A stretch of DNA of 64,000 nt, taken from the NCBI RefSeq assembly GCF_933775445.1, contig NC_065874.1, positions 27,598,501-27,662,500 of the forward strand, read 5' to 3'. Below the pieces are notes generated by a model, which worked only from the letters and a program-made list of their open reading frames with translations, searched no databases and had not been told where the DNA came from. Positions 24,004 to 43,866 of this stretch are shown piece after piece. The translations under genes and the position numbers were made by a program. Positions within the stretch are counted from its first letter, which is position 1. Each line of letters begins with the position of its first letter. Origin of the DNA: Argentina anserina. Lineage: Eukaryota > Streptophyta > Magnoliopsida > Rosales > Rosaceae.

Positions 24004-24845
24004 CATTTGGCTAGTGAAATGGACACTCTCACTACCATTCGTTAAATCTCGACAGTGAATGGTTAGTTGGCCTCAACTTAAGAGGTGTATTCCAATCACC
24101 TCCTAGTCGCTAGGATCGGTTACCTTGGATGATATGAAAATCCTGTAGGTTTATCTTTATCTTTGAGCATTCCATACCTAAACATATGCACATGACTTTA
24201 CTCTATCTTTGAGATTTGATTTTGATTCTCCATTTTAAAAGCTTTTAACATTTTAATGTTGAGCTCACCTTATAAATAAAGCTATACATAGTTTTTGGGC
24301 TTTTAAACCTAACTTAGGTTGGATTGGCCCCTATTTGGGTTAGCGAGGATGAGTGATCACCCTTAAATTTCAGATAACCTTAAGTATACTCTAGAGGACT
24401 TGGACTAGGTGCCAGTGACCGGGCAACTCTAGCCTTTAGTCTTTGTGTTTGAGGAGTCCATCTCCGGTGTGGTTTTCTTCTTTTGTAGTCTTGGGAGCTT
24501 TTCACTATATTATATTCGCGTACTCTTAACTTTGTTGTGTGTTTCCCTTTCTTTAGGCCGTATGTTCCTTTCCATTTGAATAAGGCGAGAACTTTAAATC
24601 CACACTTTGTTATCCTACCTTCCGTTGTAATATTTGGGTTGTGAAATTTTGTTTGTATTCCTCGTTGTTTCTAAGTTGTCATTTTTAATATAGGCTATTC
24701 ATGTTCACTACTTGTTTTCTTTCAAGCCTTGTAGTTTGAGTTAGTGGATGACCAACAAGCCAAATGACTTATTGTTTGTTCATTAACTCGGATTACGGCA
24801 TTATTGTTGCATTTCGATATCTGAAGTGGTTCCGGGATGTGACAT
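24004..24845 (+). mobile_element. Probable right half of an older gypsy-type LTR
   Basis: Non-coding sequence ending TTCCGGGATGTGACA at about 24845, which resembles a gypsy LTR 3' end. Together with the sequence left of 14185 it may be one older LTR into which the Tekay-like element jumped. The left boundary could not be located, so this is tentative. Confidence 0.35.
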
Positions 24846-26566
24846 CTTTTCTAACACGACCCACCCCAAAATACAACCTAATATCAAGGCAAATCGTGTA
24901 GGGACCACTATCGAAGGAGATATACCAAAAATTTCGGTATAGTCTCATTTGAAAGTAGTCAACTATCCCTGCACAAAACGACACTCCCAATATCTCAAAT
25001 CCAACCTCAACACCTGAACCATTCGTAATGCCCACAATTTCAGAACCTCCACAAACACAAATCATAAATATAATTCAAAATACCTGACTGAGTATGCAAT
25101 ATTCGTTAACTAATCTGATTGGACCCTTGGAGTTCGTAACTCATCTTATAACTCAACCTCCCGACCCACTAAGACGACGGGGCCAGTGACAATCACACAA
25201 TATTCTAACAACATCGAACCATGTAAATTATGTTAAAAACACATCCCCTCGGAAATCAAACACGAGACCAACCAATGCTCAATGGGTTACATGTCCTCTC
25301 TTTTCTAAACCTCTATCGGGAGTCTACTAGTACATCCCTTCTCTTCTCGATTCTACCGGTTCATCCCCTCTCTTTCAGGTTCTACCGGTTCATCCCATCT
25401 CTTCTCGGTTCTATCGGTTCATCCACCATCTCTCTGTTCTACCGGTTCATCCCCTCTTTTCTCGGTTCTACCGGTTCATCCCCTCTCTCTCGGTTCTACC
25501 GGTTTATCCCCTCTCTCTCGGTTCTAACTACTCTCCTCAAAGTATCCGATACAAACCCCATAACATAACCCCGAGTCTCACTCGTAAACAAATATACAGT
25601 CAAAAGCATCATCATGTTCATAAACAACTAACTAAATATTTAAACACCTCAATCCACTAGTACGTTGTTGATAACACTATGATAACTCAACTTGAGTTTA
25701 CGTTTTGAAACCAAAATTAGATCATTAAAGAACGATAAGTATTATATAATAAAGGTGGATGCACCCAAACCTTGTTTGGGCTGCCTACGTACCATTTTGA
25801 AAGGGATTAAGCCACTCATAGTTTAATTATTCACCATAATAACGGGACCTCATAACTATTCTGATTCGTATCACAAACACAATATCACAACCGACACACA
25901 CATAATTAATATCATAAACATCACTCATCAAACACACAACACCACATCCATTATCAATCACGATAATCACATCACAACCAACAATAAATGAATCCAAAAC
26001 CTACGACAATAACACATTATTCTTTATAATGATAATTTAAATCCACAACCTCATACGATAACCAAATTCAATAGTTAAGACATCGATAATTTCGCATCGA
26101 TGTATACTACAAGGTGCAGTGATTCACTGCTCCAAAAATGACAGCACGCGCCACCACTCTACAACCTCTCCAATCCAACTCGACTCCAATATGAAAGTTA
26201 TAGATCACCAGAAAACAAATCTTTTTTACAATGGCGTCGAAACCTAGATCGATCGGGAAGTGATCAGAAAACGCAAGGGAATGTCGGAATAGTGCACCGA
26301 AATCCAAATCGTGATATAACTCGATTCAAAGCTCTAAATCGGTCAATTCGAGCCCAGAAGGAAATGATAAGCTGATATACAGCAGCCCGAGCTCCGGTGT
26401 CGCCGGAAAAAGGTCGCACATCGGCATTGACTTCTGCCGTATTTTGCGGTCGTTGCAGCGCCATGTACGGCAGCCGGTAGGCGTCGAGTCTTGCACCAAT
26501 CGACGGAGAATGGCAAGGCGGTTTGAATGGAACCGGTGGCGCCCCGATCGGTTGCTAGAATTTTAT
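24846..26566 (-). mobile_element. Probable inverted gypsy-type LTR remnant
   Basis: Starts near AACACGACCCACCCC, the reverse complement of a common gypsy LTR 3' terminus. The far part (26100-26550) has the GC-rich leader-like composition also seen in the other LTRs here. No coding domain and no target duplication were identified. No gene seen. Confidence 0.35.
25340..25527. repeat. Degenerate tandem repeat, ~25-30 bp units
   Basis: Recurrent TTCTACCGGTTCATCCCCTC followed by a variable TCTCTCGG/TTTCTCGG spacer, about seven times. The translated open frame across it (RFYRFIPS...) merely reflects the repeat. Confidence 0.75.
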
Positions 26567-27157
26567 GAAGTGTCCACTAATGTATCATGACCTTTATATT
26601 AGGTTTAGAATAAAACTATCGCATTATGAAGCGATTATATGAGGGAAACTTCTTGGGATCAATTGATACCAGCTGATGTGATTGGTATATATATTTAGTG
26701 ACCCTGTAAAAATTTCATCCAATTTGGACCTCGTTTGACCGTCGGAATTTTCGATAAACCAAAAACACCACTAATATGCCCTAAGGGAAGACATATTACT
26801 AAGATGCGAACACCGAAAACCGTTTGCATATCTGAAAATCACCTAATTTTTATCACCGATCGTGCGCAGTCACACCGAGGAAACCCATTTGGCAAAGCCC
26901 CGGTCAATGAGGGTTACCGTCGGTACAGACGGTCAAACCATGTCCAAAACTGACAAAATTTTTATGGGTTCCCTAAATATATATACTGATCACACTGATG
27001 GTGTCGATCGACCATATTTCGAACTGGAGTTGTCGATCGCCGAAGTGTCCACTAATGTATCATAACTTTTATATTAGGTTTATAATAAAACTATCACATT
27101 ATGAAGCGACTATATGAAGAAAACTTCTCGGGATCGATCGACATCATTCGATGTGAT

Positions 27158-27193
<36 letters not shown>

Positions 27194-27512
27194 AATTCGG
27201 ACCTCGTTTGACCGTCGGAATTTCTGGTAAACCAAAAACACCACTAATATGTCATAAGGGATGACCCATTACCAAGATGCGAATGCCGAAAACTATTTAC
27301 ATATTTGAAATCACCTAATTTTTGTCACCGATCGTGCGTAGTCGCAACGAGGAAACCCATTTAGCAAAGCCCCGGTCAATGAGGTTTTATTATGTCAAAA
27401 CGCATATTCTTTGGTTGACCATAAGTATGGAAGGTCAAACCATGTTCAAAATGGATGAAATTTTTATAGGGTCCCTAAATATATATATCGATCGACAATA
27501 TTTCGAAACTAG
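26567..27512. repeat. Tandem duplication of a ~475-bp unit
   Basis: GAAGTGTCCACTAATGTATC starts at 26567 and again at 27042. The two units stay alignable through GGACCTCGTTTGACCGTCGG, ACCAAAAACACCACTAATATG, TCACCGATCGTGCG, AAAGCCCCGGTCAATGAGG and the end TATATAT...TCGATCGAC.ATATTTCGAA. Copy 2 has a long TA run (27160-27190) absent from copy 1. Divergence suggests an old duplication or two satellite-like monomers. No coding function. Confidence 0.85.
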
Positions 27513-28784
27513 AATTTTTTTGTGACTTTATTTTGAGAATGTTTTCTAATAATTTTTTTTATTGTTTCAAACCCTTAAATAAGAGTATTATATATATATA
27601 TATTTTTTTTTTCTAATAAGAGCCCGCAAGACCCGCCATGTAAAAGCATGTAAGCCCCGGCCCGCAAAAGCCCGTAAGATCCGCTTTAAGTGGACGGGCT
27701 TGTATCTTCATATTTATGAAAATACCTGGCTCGGCTCAGCTCGTCACTTATTTAAATGTACTAAGGCCCGTTGACAAGCCCTACATTTGTTCAATACCGT
27801 TAACTGTAATTATTAATTTCAAATCATGTAATTCTCATTACGAGGATTTAAATTCGAGAACCAAGTGGAAATTACTTCAGAAAAGAGTTCGGAACTCATA
27901 ATGCGACATAGACAAACCCCAAGAGCAGTGGCGTCTCAGCCTATACTTTCTAGCGCTACATTGCAGCATGATTCCAATGACCCCCTCCCAGTCCCTCTCA
28001 GAGTCTCAGCCCTTGCCAACTCGAGCCATCGGAGTCAGGTGGACGGTGGATCACTTTACGGTGGGTTCTATTAAATTTTTACGATATCTAACAGTGCCAG
28101 ACAAGACTGAGAGTGAAGGGCCTAAAAGGTCCCAGGCAAGGTCTCTCCGACGTGACCCTTCCCCCCATCAAGCCGTGAGCGGATAAGATACAAAAGCTTG
28201 TACGTTCACGTGCCTTGTAGGACCTGCCACATGTGTGTGAGTTACCACACAACCCTAATCCACCCTTCTCTGATTAGTCTATTTCAGCCTGGTTTATGCT
28301 ATATTTTCTTTGGCTACCAGGATCATATATATCAAGCAAGCTGGTTATCCTTCGTTTTTTTTTTGGTTACAATCAAGCAAGCTAGGTTATCTTTGATCGG
28401 CTTTAGATTTTAATGGTTATACTTTATAGGATGAGTATCTCCCACCCACCATGATTATTTGGTCACTACTTGCTCCTCAAGGACCTCAACAACGGATTGA
28501 TAGTAAAGTAATTACTGATTAGTAATGAATGATTGATCAGCAACGTATCTTTGAAATTCTTACTTACGGAGAATATCAGAACGGGTGTTTAATCTTTTTC
28601 TTAACATTAGTTATTTTCTCACAAAGTTTATAATTTAATTCGATATAAAATATTAGTTAGCATGCATATATGTAATTTCTCGATATGTTTTTTAAAGGCT
28701 CGATATGTTTGTATTAATTGTTGTTTATTAATTTTTCTTTTTAAAGAAATGAAATAAATTGTTCGGCAAGAAATTAAACGTATT
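27513..28784. other. Intergenic, AT-rich, no gene recognised
   Basis: Includes TA and T runs (27585-27612) and a block of GCCCGCAAG/GCCCGCAAAAGCCCG repeats (27620-27690) typical of a small transposon remnant. The rest may be distal upstream sequence of PHOT1. Confidence 0.35.
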
Positions 28785-28793
28785 CTTCAAGGA

Positions 28794-29012
28794 GTAATTA
28801 TTTTATGTACCTGGAACACCATGTGACTCTGTCATGTAGTGTACTTAATCAATCATATTAATTCATGGTGTCATAAATATGCACACGGTGAAATGAGAAA
28901 AAATTATTTAAATATAAGTAATTAATCAGAATAAATACAGTAAAAATGACTAATAATATTAAGAGTGTATGCCACATATACTATGTACCGGGTACATATA
29001 ATAATTTTTCCT
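28794..29012. mobile_element. 219-bp MITE, Mutator-like, 9-bp target duplication
   Basis: The same length as the element at 12449-12667, with related termini: GTAATTATTTTATGTACC at the left and the reverse complement of GGAAAAATTATTATATGTACC at the right. CTTCAAGGA flanks both sides (28785-28793 and 29013-29021). It lies about 190 bp upstream of the likely PHOT1 TATA box, so it sits in the promoter. Confidence 0.75.
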
Positions 29013-29202
29013 CTTCAAGGACTTAACTATTTGTTGTTTCATTGCTAATTTTGCAAACCCTAACTTTTCATGCATTTATAACTAGTTAGTGGTTACCAAG
29101 TTTAGAATGAGCTCAAATTGAGGTAAACTACTCAAAGGAGTCCTTTACATGCAATGATATCATATTCGAGAAAGTTTGAGCTCACAAGTCACTAAAACTC
29201 CC

Positions 29203-29210
29203 TATAAATA
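29203..29210 (+). promoter_or_regulatory. Likely TATA box of PHOT1
   Basis: TATAAATA within CTCCCTATAAATATAG. It is followed by a pyrimidine-rich stretch (CCCTCTTTCTCTTTTCC, 29229-29245) suited to a plant start site, and about 350 bp further by a strong splice donor. It is the best core-promoter candidate upstream of PHOT1 on this strand. Confidence 0.5.
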
Positions 29211-29239
29211 TAGTTGATTACGCACCAAGCCCTCTTTCT

Positions 29240-29561
29240 CTTTTCCATGCTATACTTTTCCTGTTCCTAAGATTTGTACCACTCAAAACTGAGAGAACTG
29301 TTCGTTCTGCACTAGCTATATACAGATATAAGAACACAGGTCCCATGGCTGAACGAAACTAAAGGTCGGATAAGTCTCCAACTCCCAACGAGCTTAAAAC
29401 AGTGAAGACACAATGATATATACATGGAGCTTTGATCCTATCCCTTCCTAATCTTATTAGCTAGCTAGATCTGCTTCTGCTTCTGCTATTGCTGCTTGTG
29501 CTTCTCAGCTTCAGCTTTTGCCAGTCTGTGCATGAAGAAAAGCCAGAAGAAATCATTGAAG
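29240..29561 (+). other. Probable PHOT1 leader exon with short upstream ORFs
   Basis: Runs from the presumed start site to the donor GAAG/GTAAGA at 29561/29562. The acceptor ATGCAG/AGT at 32534/32535 fits a leader intron of about 3 kb. Two short upstream ORFs are visible: ATGGCTGAACGAAACTAA at 29345 and a 12-codon one at 29413. A third ATG at 29532 would join, in frame, to the PHOT1 coding exon if this intron is used. The splice pairing is inferred; cDNA is needed to prove it. Confidence 0.45.
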
Positions 29562-30990
29562 GTAAGATTAATTAAGACATGCATTTTGGAAGTAAATGAT
29601 TTATAAACGGTTTGTTCTTTTCTTTGTTTGAGGATTTATAAGAAGGAAGGTATAGGGATACGTCTGTGAGATTATAGCGGTAGAGGGATGGGAGCTAGGC
29701 CAAACCCTTTTGGACAATCATTCCATCTTTCTCTGTTTTCTTTTCATAAATCAATCTTTCTGCCCGTTCGAAGTGTTGGGAGACCCATTATATCTCTTAC
29801 TGCAATTCCTTAACCAAATCCTACCTCTTTCTCTTTCACCGATTATTAATCCTCCAAAGAAAAGATAGCTTCATATAAATTGAAGCTATAAGTGATCATA
29901 TATTCTTGAATATACAGAGTTACAGACCTAGTTAGCCAGCTTCTTTAGCAGACACCAGCTCGCTCATCAGGTATACGCTACTTCTTCGCAATTTTTGAAT
30001 GTTTTTTTTTCCAGTGTAGTTGAAAGTCTATTTGTGCACCTTAGCCATCCTTTTCTTCAATATTTATATTGTACATGGTCTTTAATTTTCATATTATCTT
30101 CAACTATATATATGATAATACTGCGTATATCAGTTCCTATTTTCAACCCAGAAACATAGGAACTTCTTTTTTCTCGGTTCTGGGAATTATTGTTTCAACT
30201 CAAATATAAGTGCTGCCGAATTATATAATACCATTGTTGGATTCTAGCTAGCTAGTACCAACTACATCTCTGGTTCATTCATTCATAACTTTAGACAAGA
30301 GAAAACGATCGATAATAATACAGCGTGTACTTTCGTCCTCTAGCTCTCCGAGTCTCCGGCTTGTATCTACTGTACGTCTAGCCAGTGATCCCGGTTAAGT
30401 TGTAGGCCCATTCGACAGTTACCGGGAACCAAAATTAATCTAAAGTCTAACAAACTCTAAATCGATCATGGCATCATGCTGATATACGTTTGCATCATCA
30501 TTTATATAAACTATATCTTGATGTCTGAAACAGTTTTCCATTTTTTATTTTAGTTTACTTAGATCAATAATTTTTTTAAAGGAAAAAAATCTGACCTCAG
30601 ATACATATATAATAAATTTATTATCTTCAACTGATCAACATTAGAAACTGGTCGGTTTCAAGTTCCAAAGTCGCATCTGTAATTTTTAAACTACCATTTT
30701 CCTTTTATCTCTGCATGTTTGTTCGAGTGAGTTAAGGCACTGAAATATGAACTAAAACACTTGGAGTTTCTGTCATATATGTTCTTTTTCATGTACCAGC
30801 ACTTCACTCTCATGGGCCAACAACCAGCTGCTTTCAGCTGTTCCACGTTGCTACTGCCATTAATTCTCAGAGCATCATATACCCACCACCATTACCCTCA
30901 CGGCCTCACCACTTCTCATCGATCATATATATAATACCGAAAGTGCGAGTATAAATATAAATATAAATATAAATATATATATATATATAT

Positions 30991-31349
30991 CAGTTTTTAT
31001 TCAGAGTGAAGCAATTACATAATGAAGTTTTAATTGTAACACATTTTTCAGTCAAATTTTTTCATCATAAGTGATTCAATATTTAGATATGCTATTTAAG
31101 ATCATCTCTACAAAGTTTCATCTAATTGAGATTTACACGAACGATTCATGTTGAACATTTTTATTTCATTCATTAATTTAATTTAATTTCAATACCTTAA
31201 CGATATATGAATTTGATGAAATTTTGTATAGATGATCTTGAATAACATACTTAAATATTGAATTACTTATGGTGAAAAAATTTGACCGAAAAGTGTGTTA
31301 AAATTGAAATTTCACTCTTTAATTTCATAACGAAGCTTCACTTTGAATA

Positions 31350-31355
<6 letters not shown>
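30991..31355. mobile_element. Palindromic MITE set inside TA repeats (Micron-like)
   Basis: The left arm (CAGTTTTTATTCAGAGTGAA...) and right arm (...TTCACTTTGAATAAAAA) are inverted copies of about 120-130 bp each. Shared internal words include AAAAAATTTGACCGAAAAGTG on the right and its complement on the left. Both ends abut (TA)n runs, as in the rice Micron elements that target TA microsatellites. It lies in the presumed PHOT1 leader intron. A partial copy lies at 57914-58012. Confidence 0.75.
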
Positions 31356-31387
<32 letters not shown>

Positions 31388-32549
31388 AGACTATGTACGT
31401 AAATCTATAAGTACCGGCATATATATATATATATGTGTGTGTCATTGTATTGTATGTATGGTGCATGCATGTATAGTTATTCAACTTCTATATTCTGCCG
31501 ATCGAATACCCAAGATAATATTGGCGGCCGGAGCTAGTCAGCTAGGTCTATCGGTCAGTCCTGAAAGAGAGCTTTCGTAGTTCCGTTCATGATAAAACTT
31601 ATAGCTAAGATCGGGCCAATATGAATTGAAAGGTCGTATATAGCTTAAAACCCTTGAAAATTGTCATATTTACTTGTAATTTTGGGGTTTTCTGATGCAT
31701 TTCCACATCAATCTAAAATGATTTTCATAAAGCTATATTATCGACCCACACGGCCACACTTTAACATGTTGTGTGGCTGTGTTTAAAGCATTGGGTCTGT
31801 GTCGATCTTTAAGAGAATGATTTGCGTACTTACTACTACATGCATTATTTTCTTCAAATATATATGCCTATCAGTTGATATATTGTTGCATTTTGTTGAT
31901 GACATGAATTCTTCTGTTACACTCAAGTATATGCAAATGTGTATATATGCTTATAATACCTTGATCGACTACTTAATTATTGAGTCGAATACTAGTATAC
32001 ATGCATGGGTAGGGATAATCCACATAGCCATTTTGTGATCTAATTGATGAATGAGAATGTAGCAATTAACTATATAATTGAGATAAACTAAACGCCATAT
32101 ATTTCTTAAAACAATTATGACTATAGAATGCTAGAGCGAAATGTAATTATGTACTTTTCAAGTTTAAAAAAATTCTAGTCGTAAGATTGTGAGATGTTAT
32201 ATGTTGTTATGATTTTGTATTAAAGTAAACTCTTTTGGAAACGAAAAAATAAATCAAGCAATACAGTACGTAGTAGATAGACAATACAAAGAGTACTCAT
32301 CATATGACATGCGCGTTAGTATGTTTACATGTGGCTTCAAAACCGAGCAAGTTCTAATAAAGCTTTGATCTAAAATTAGGTTTGAAATATTATTCTTTGA
32401 CATGGATTGTTGATGACAATAATGTGTTTAATCGATTTATATAGATTGGTTCAAAAAAATATCGAGTTATATAGCAAAGATTATTTGTACGTTAAATTAT
32501 TGTGGCTAATTTTTTAATACTACTGATCATGCAGAGTAGAGGATCAGAA

Positions 32550-40226
<7,677 letters not shown>

Positions 40227-42055
40227 TAGGTACTATTCTTTCCCCTAATGGTGTTTTTTTCAGGAACACCATGGTTTGTCAGCGTGCATGATAAATGTGA
40301 TTGCTTTTCTTATTAGGGACCCTCTGATTGCTGCACATTTGAGTACTTGAACAATGTACTGCATCTCACTCGCCCCGTAAATCATAAGAATAGGCTAGCA
40401 GAAAGCTCATCATGCTGCTGAAGAAATTAAGGTCTCATGTATTTGGTTGAAGATGTAGAATGTTTGCAATTTGTAGATCGATGGACCTTGCTTGAGGGTT
40501 TTATTTATTGTGTGTACATGATATCTGTAACTTTGTAATGTGTATGTAAAATCAATGTTTTGTAGGATTTGTGATCTCAAAAATTTTATAAGTAAAATGA
40601 ATTTCGTCATTCATTGTGTTTGTTCATCATGGCTCAGCTTCTTTACTCCCTATGCACAATTTGGAAAGTCCTTTGGAAAGCTCTATATTGTACACCCAAA
40701 AAAAAAACAAATCTTAGTTTGTCATGCTTACATAAAGCGATGATCAACCAAAATTCCAATTCCATCACATTCCATTTTCACTGCATTCTTTCAAGCTAGT
40801 CTCAGAAGCAAGATATCACTGCAAACCTCAAAGTATTCGGTTAGTCTTTACAGATGGAGTTAAAGACTATAACGTCCGACGCAATTCTCTTCTAGGTAAA
40901 CAGGAGGTCTTTCCCATTTTTTACAACAAAAAAAGACGTTCTCTCAAATTCGTTAGATCACAAGATTGCTATTCTGGATAATTGTACCTAGATCACCAGA
41001 TGGCTAGATTTGTCTATTACTCAGGTAATCAAATTCATAAAATTCCACAAATCCATCATAACTACCAAGAATGTTTCAAGATGTATTGTCTGGTTGGTTG
41101 TTGTGATGTAATCAGGTAACTATTCCAGTGTTGAAAACGCGGCCAGAAACTCTCCCACCAAATTGTACCTCAATAGTGATTGATAGGACAGTGCTGCAAC
41201 TCCTGGAAAACCACCTCCACCTTTTTAGCCTTTTAGGGTAAGAGAAGATAACTTGGCCAACTAAAACAGGTAATTACTGAGTACACAGTAATGTACTTGC
41301 AGTTATTGGGTGGAACATACCAGGCATATCCTATTAGTGACTTTGCCTACATACAGGGTCCGGTCACCCTTTGCACCAGGCAATGTTACAAGGTTCTTCA
41401 ATTATGTTTGGTCCAACCATGTGAACTAAATTTATATTGCAACTATCGTGATTTTAACATATTGTTTAATTTTGATATAAAAAACCAAAAAAAAAAATTC
41501 GTGTAATTAAAATCATTCCAAAGAAGATGAAAAGAAGTACGGACGCTAGGACAGCATTTGTTACACGGAATTATGATACCACGCCTTATTTCCTTCCATG
41601 CTCCTTTGTTACGATGCACGAAAGCTTCACCGGAGGTCCGATTCCCGCTTCGGAATCAGAATCGGATCGAAAGCGGAAGCGTGGCGGAAGCGCGGTTCCG
41701 AAAACAAAAGGTTTTGGAAGCATCGCGGAAGCGCAAGCTTCCAGATCGGAAGCATCGTGGAAGCGCGAGAATTGTTGGGTTTTTAAAATTTTCTTCTCTC
41801 TTTTCCGGCTCTAATATAAATCTCTCTTAAAATCTCTATATTCTAAGGACTTGATAATTCATAAAGATAAATCAAAATCTAGAATTGAATGAAAACCCAG
41901 AAAACATACGATTGAAGCCTCGTTCAAGCGGGTTGAATGAGATTCAAGGATTTATTTGAACTTTTAGTTTTGTGTAAGACAACAAATGCATATAAGATTA
42001 TAGATGAGTTTGATTTGGAGTAAGATACTGATTGAAATTAGATGAGTGAAAAATC
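40227..42055. other. PHOT1 3' UTR, then intergenic/transposon-like sequence
   Basis: The first ~350 bp are the probable 3' UTR of PHOT1. From about 41540 a GC-richer block repeats GGAAGCG-type words (GGAAGCGTGGCGGAAGCGC, GGAAGCATCGCGGAAGCGC) and looks like part of a transposon that was later split by the solo LTR; its right portion may continue after 45145. The open frames at 41527-41830 overlap that repeat in three frames and are not credible genes. Confidence 0.4.
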
Positions 42056-43530
42056 TGTAACGACCCCAAAATTCTGAGCCTAAAAACTCAAAATTCTAAA
42101 GTCGTTAAACACCAAATAATCTCAAATAAATCGAAATCATTAAAGCGTAACAGCGGATCACATCTGAGTTTAAAATATAACTCAGTCAAGCCGATTATTA
42201 CAAACCCAAATGATAATTCAACATATAACAAATGGAATTGTATAATCCTCACAACAACCTCACAAATAAAATCACACCAAATCACACACACAATCCACGC
42301 TGGAACCTCACCACGACTGGATGCGATCGACTTCGAGTCTTCGGGTCGTCACTCAATCACCACTGCTCAGCACCTGCGGAAGTATCCCCTACACCATTGA
42401 AATTGGTGCACCGGGATTGCAACACAAACCCGGTAAGCTTTACAGCTCGTATGAGTAAAATATTAAAATAATTCTCGTCTCATAAAAGACACAACTCCAC
42501 ATCAACACAGTATAATGAAAATCATGAGAAAACTAGCAACCCATCTGGTTACTCTAATATTTTCACAAAATGGTAACTAATGAGCGCTGGTACACATCTG
42601 TTACCCCTCACTTAGTATACCGCTGATGTTGGGCAACCACCCGCCACCCAACATCCAAAACAAGCTGAGTACCCATGAGCAGATAACCACCCGTTACCTC
42701 CATGCAGTACTATGGCAGACAGACTAGAGCTCTAACTGTATCGTAACTTTCGCCCGGCCAAAGGCTAGGTTCCGACTTGCCTCACATGTACAATAATCTC
42801 ACATCATATTGTACCACACATCACGTCCGAAGACAAATCACAATATTTCACATTTTCCGTGATAAAATCATGTACAATAATCACTCATCATATTGTACGT
42901 TTTAAAAACTTTCACAATATATCCATAATAAAAATCATAACAGTATATTATATAGCAAACTATATATATTCGTATTTATTTACCATTTATACCACATATA
43001 CATAGTCCACTATATCCTATACATGTCATATTTCATAAACACCTGAAAAATTACGTACGATAATCTCACATCATATCGTACCATTGAAATCGCATACACA
43101 TGCACAATTTTTCTGTCACCGAAATGACTATTTTCAATGAATTAATAACAGTAAGCAATTTAATGAACTATATATATATATGTACTTATTACCATTATAC
43201 TGTATATATGTAGTTCACTAAATTATATACATGTTGTAATTCATTTAATAAACACACTTGCAAAAATGTTGAATCACCGCGAGGGTAGATTCGTAATTCA
43301 GTGAGATTTTACTCACCTTATTGACTTGAGCGTAATTCCTCAATTTCCGATAATAATCCCTTTCCTCGATTTAGCGATCACCTTAAAAAGATAAAACAAA
43401 CATTTAGAAACGTTTCGTAAACCTTTAAATGCCGAAACAGTAATAATCGGTTACTGTTCAGCAATTTTTCGGTTTTACGAAATTACTGTTCACTGTTCAC
43501 TATTCACGGTTACTGTGCAATACTCAATTA

Positions 43531-43866
43531 ATACGTATTTCTGTAAGTATAAGTACTATACACGTATTTCTGTACGTATAAATACTATATACGTATTTCT
43601 GTACGTATAAATATTAAATACGTATTTCTGTACGTATAAATATTAATACGTATTTCTGTACGTATAAATATTAATACGTATTTCTGTACGTATAAATATT
43701 AATACGTATTTCTGTACGTATAAATATTAATACGTATTTCTGTACGTATAAATATTAATACGTATTTCTGTACGTATAAATATTAATACGTATTTCTGTA
43801 CGTATAAATATTAATACGTATTTCTGTACGTATAAATATTAATACGTATTTTTGTACGTATACGTA
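43531..43866. repeat. 28-bp tandem array with TACGTA cores, 12 copies
   Basis: Unit ACGTATTTCTGTACGTATAA plus ATATTAAT, repeated about 12 times; copies 4 to 12 are nearly perfect at exactly 28 bp and the first three are slightly longer. Each unit carries palindromic ACGT cores. The intact LTR has only one or two such units at the corresponding place (about 15470-15535). Confidence 0.95.

Noticed and set aside
32502..32549. Extending PHOT1 upstream to 32502 or to ATG 32529
   Set aside because: 32502 is a GTG, and ATG 32529 lies across a strong 3' splice site (ATGCAG/AG at 32534), so it would be removed with the leader intron.
41527..41830. Open frames of 62-95 codons
   Set aside because: Three overlapping frames read through a GGAAGCG-type repeat; open only because of composition.
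43531..43866. Regular 28-bp repeats as a CRISPR array
   Set aside because: Units are directly adjacent with no variable spacers and lie inside a plant LTR.
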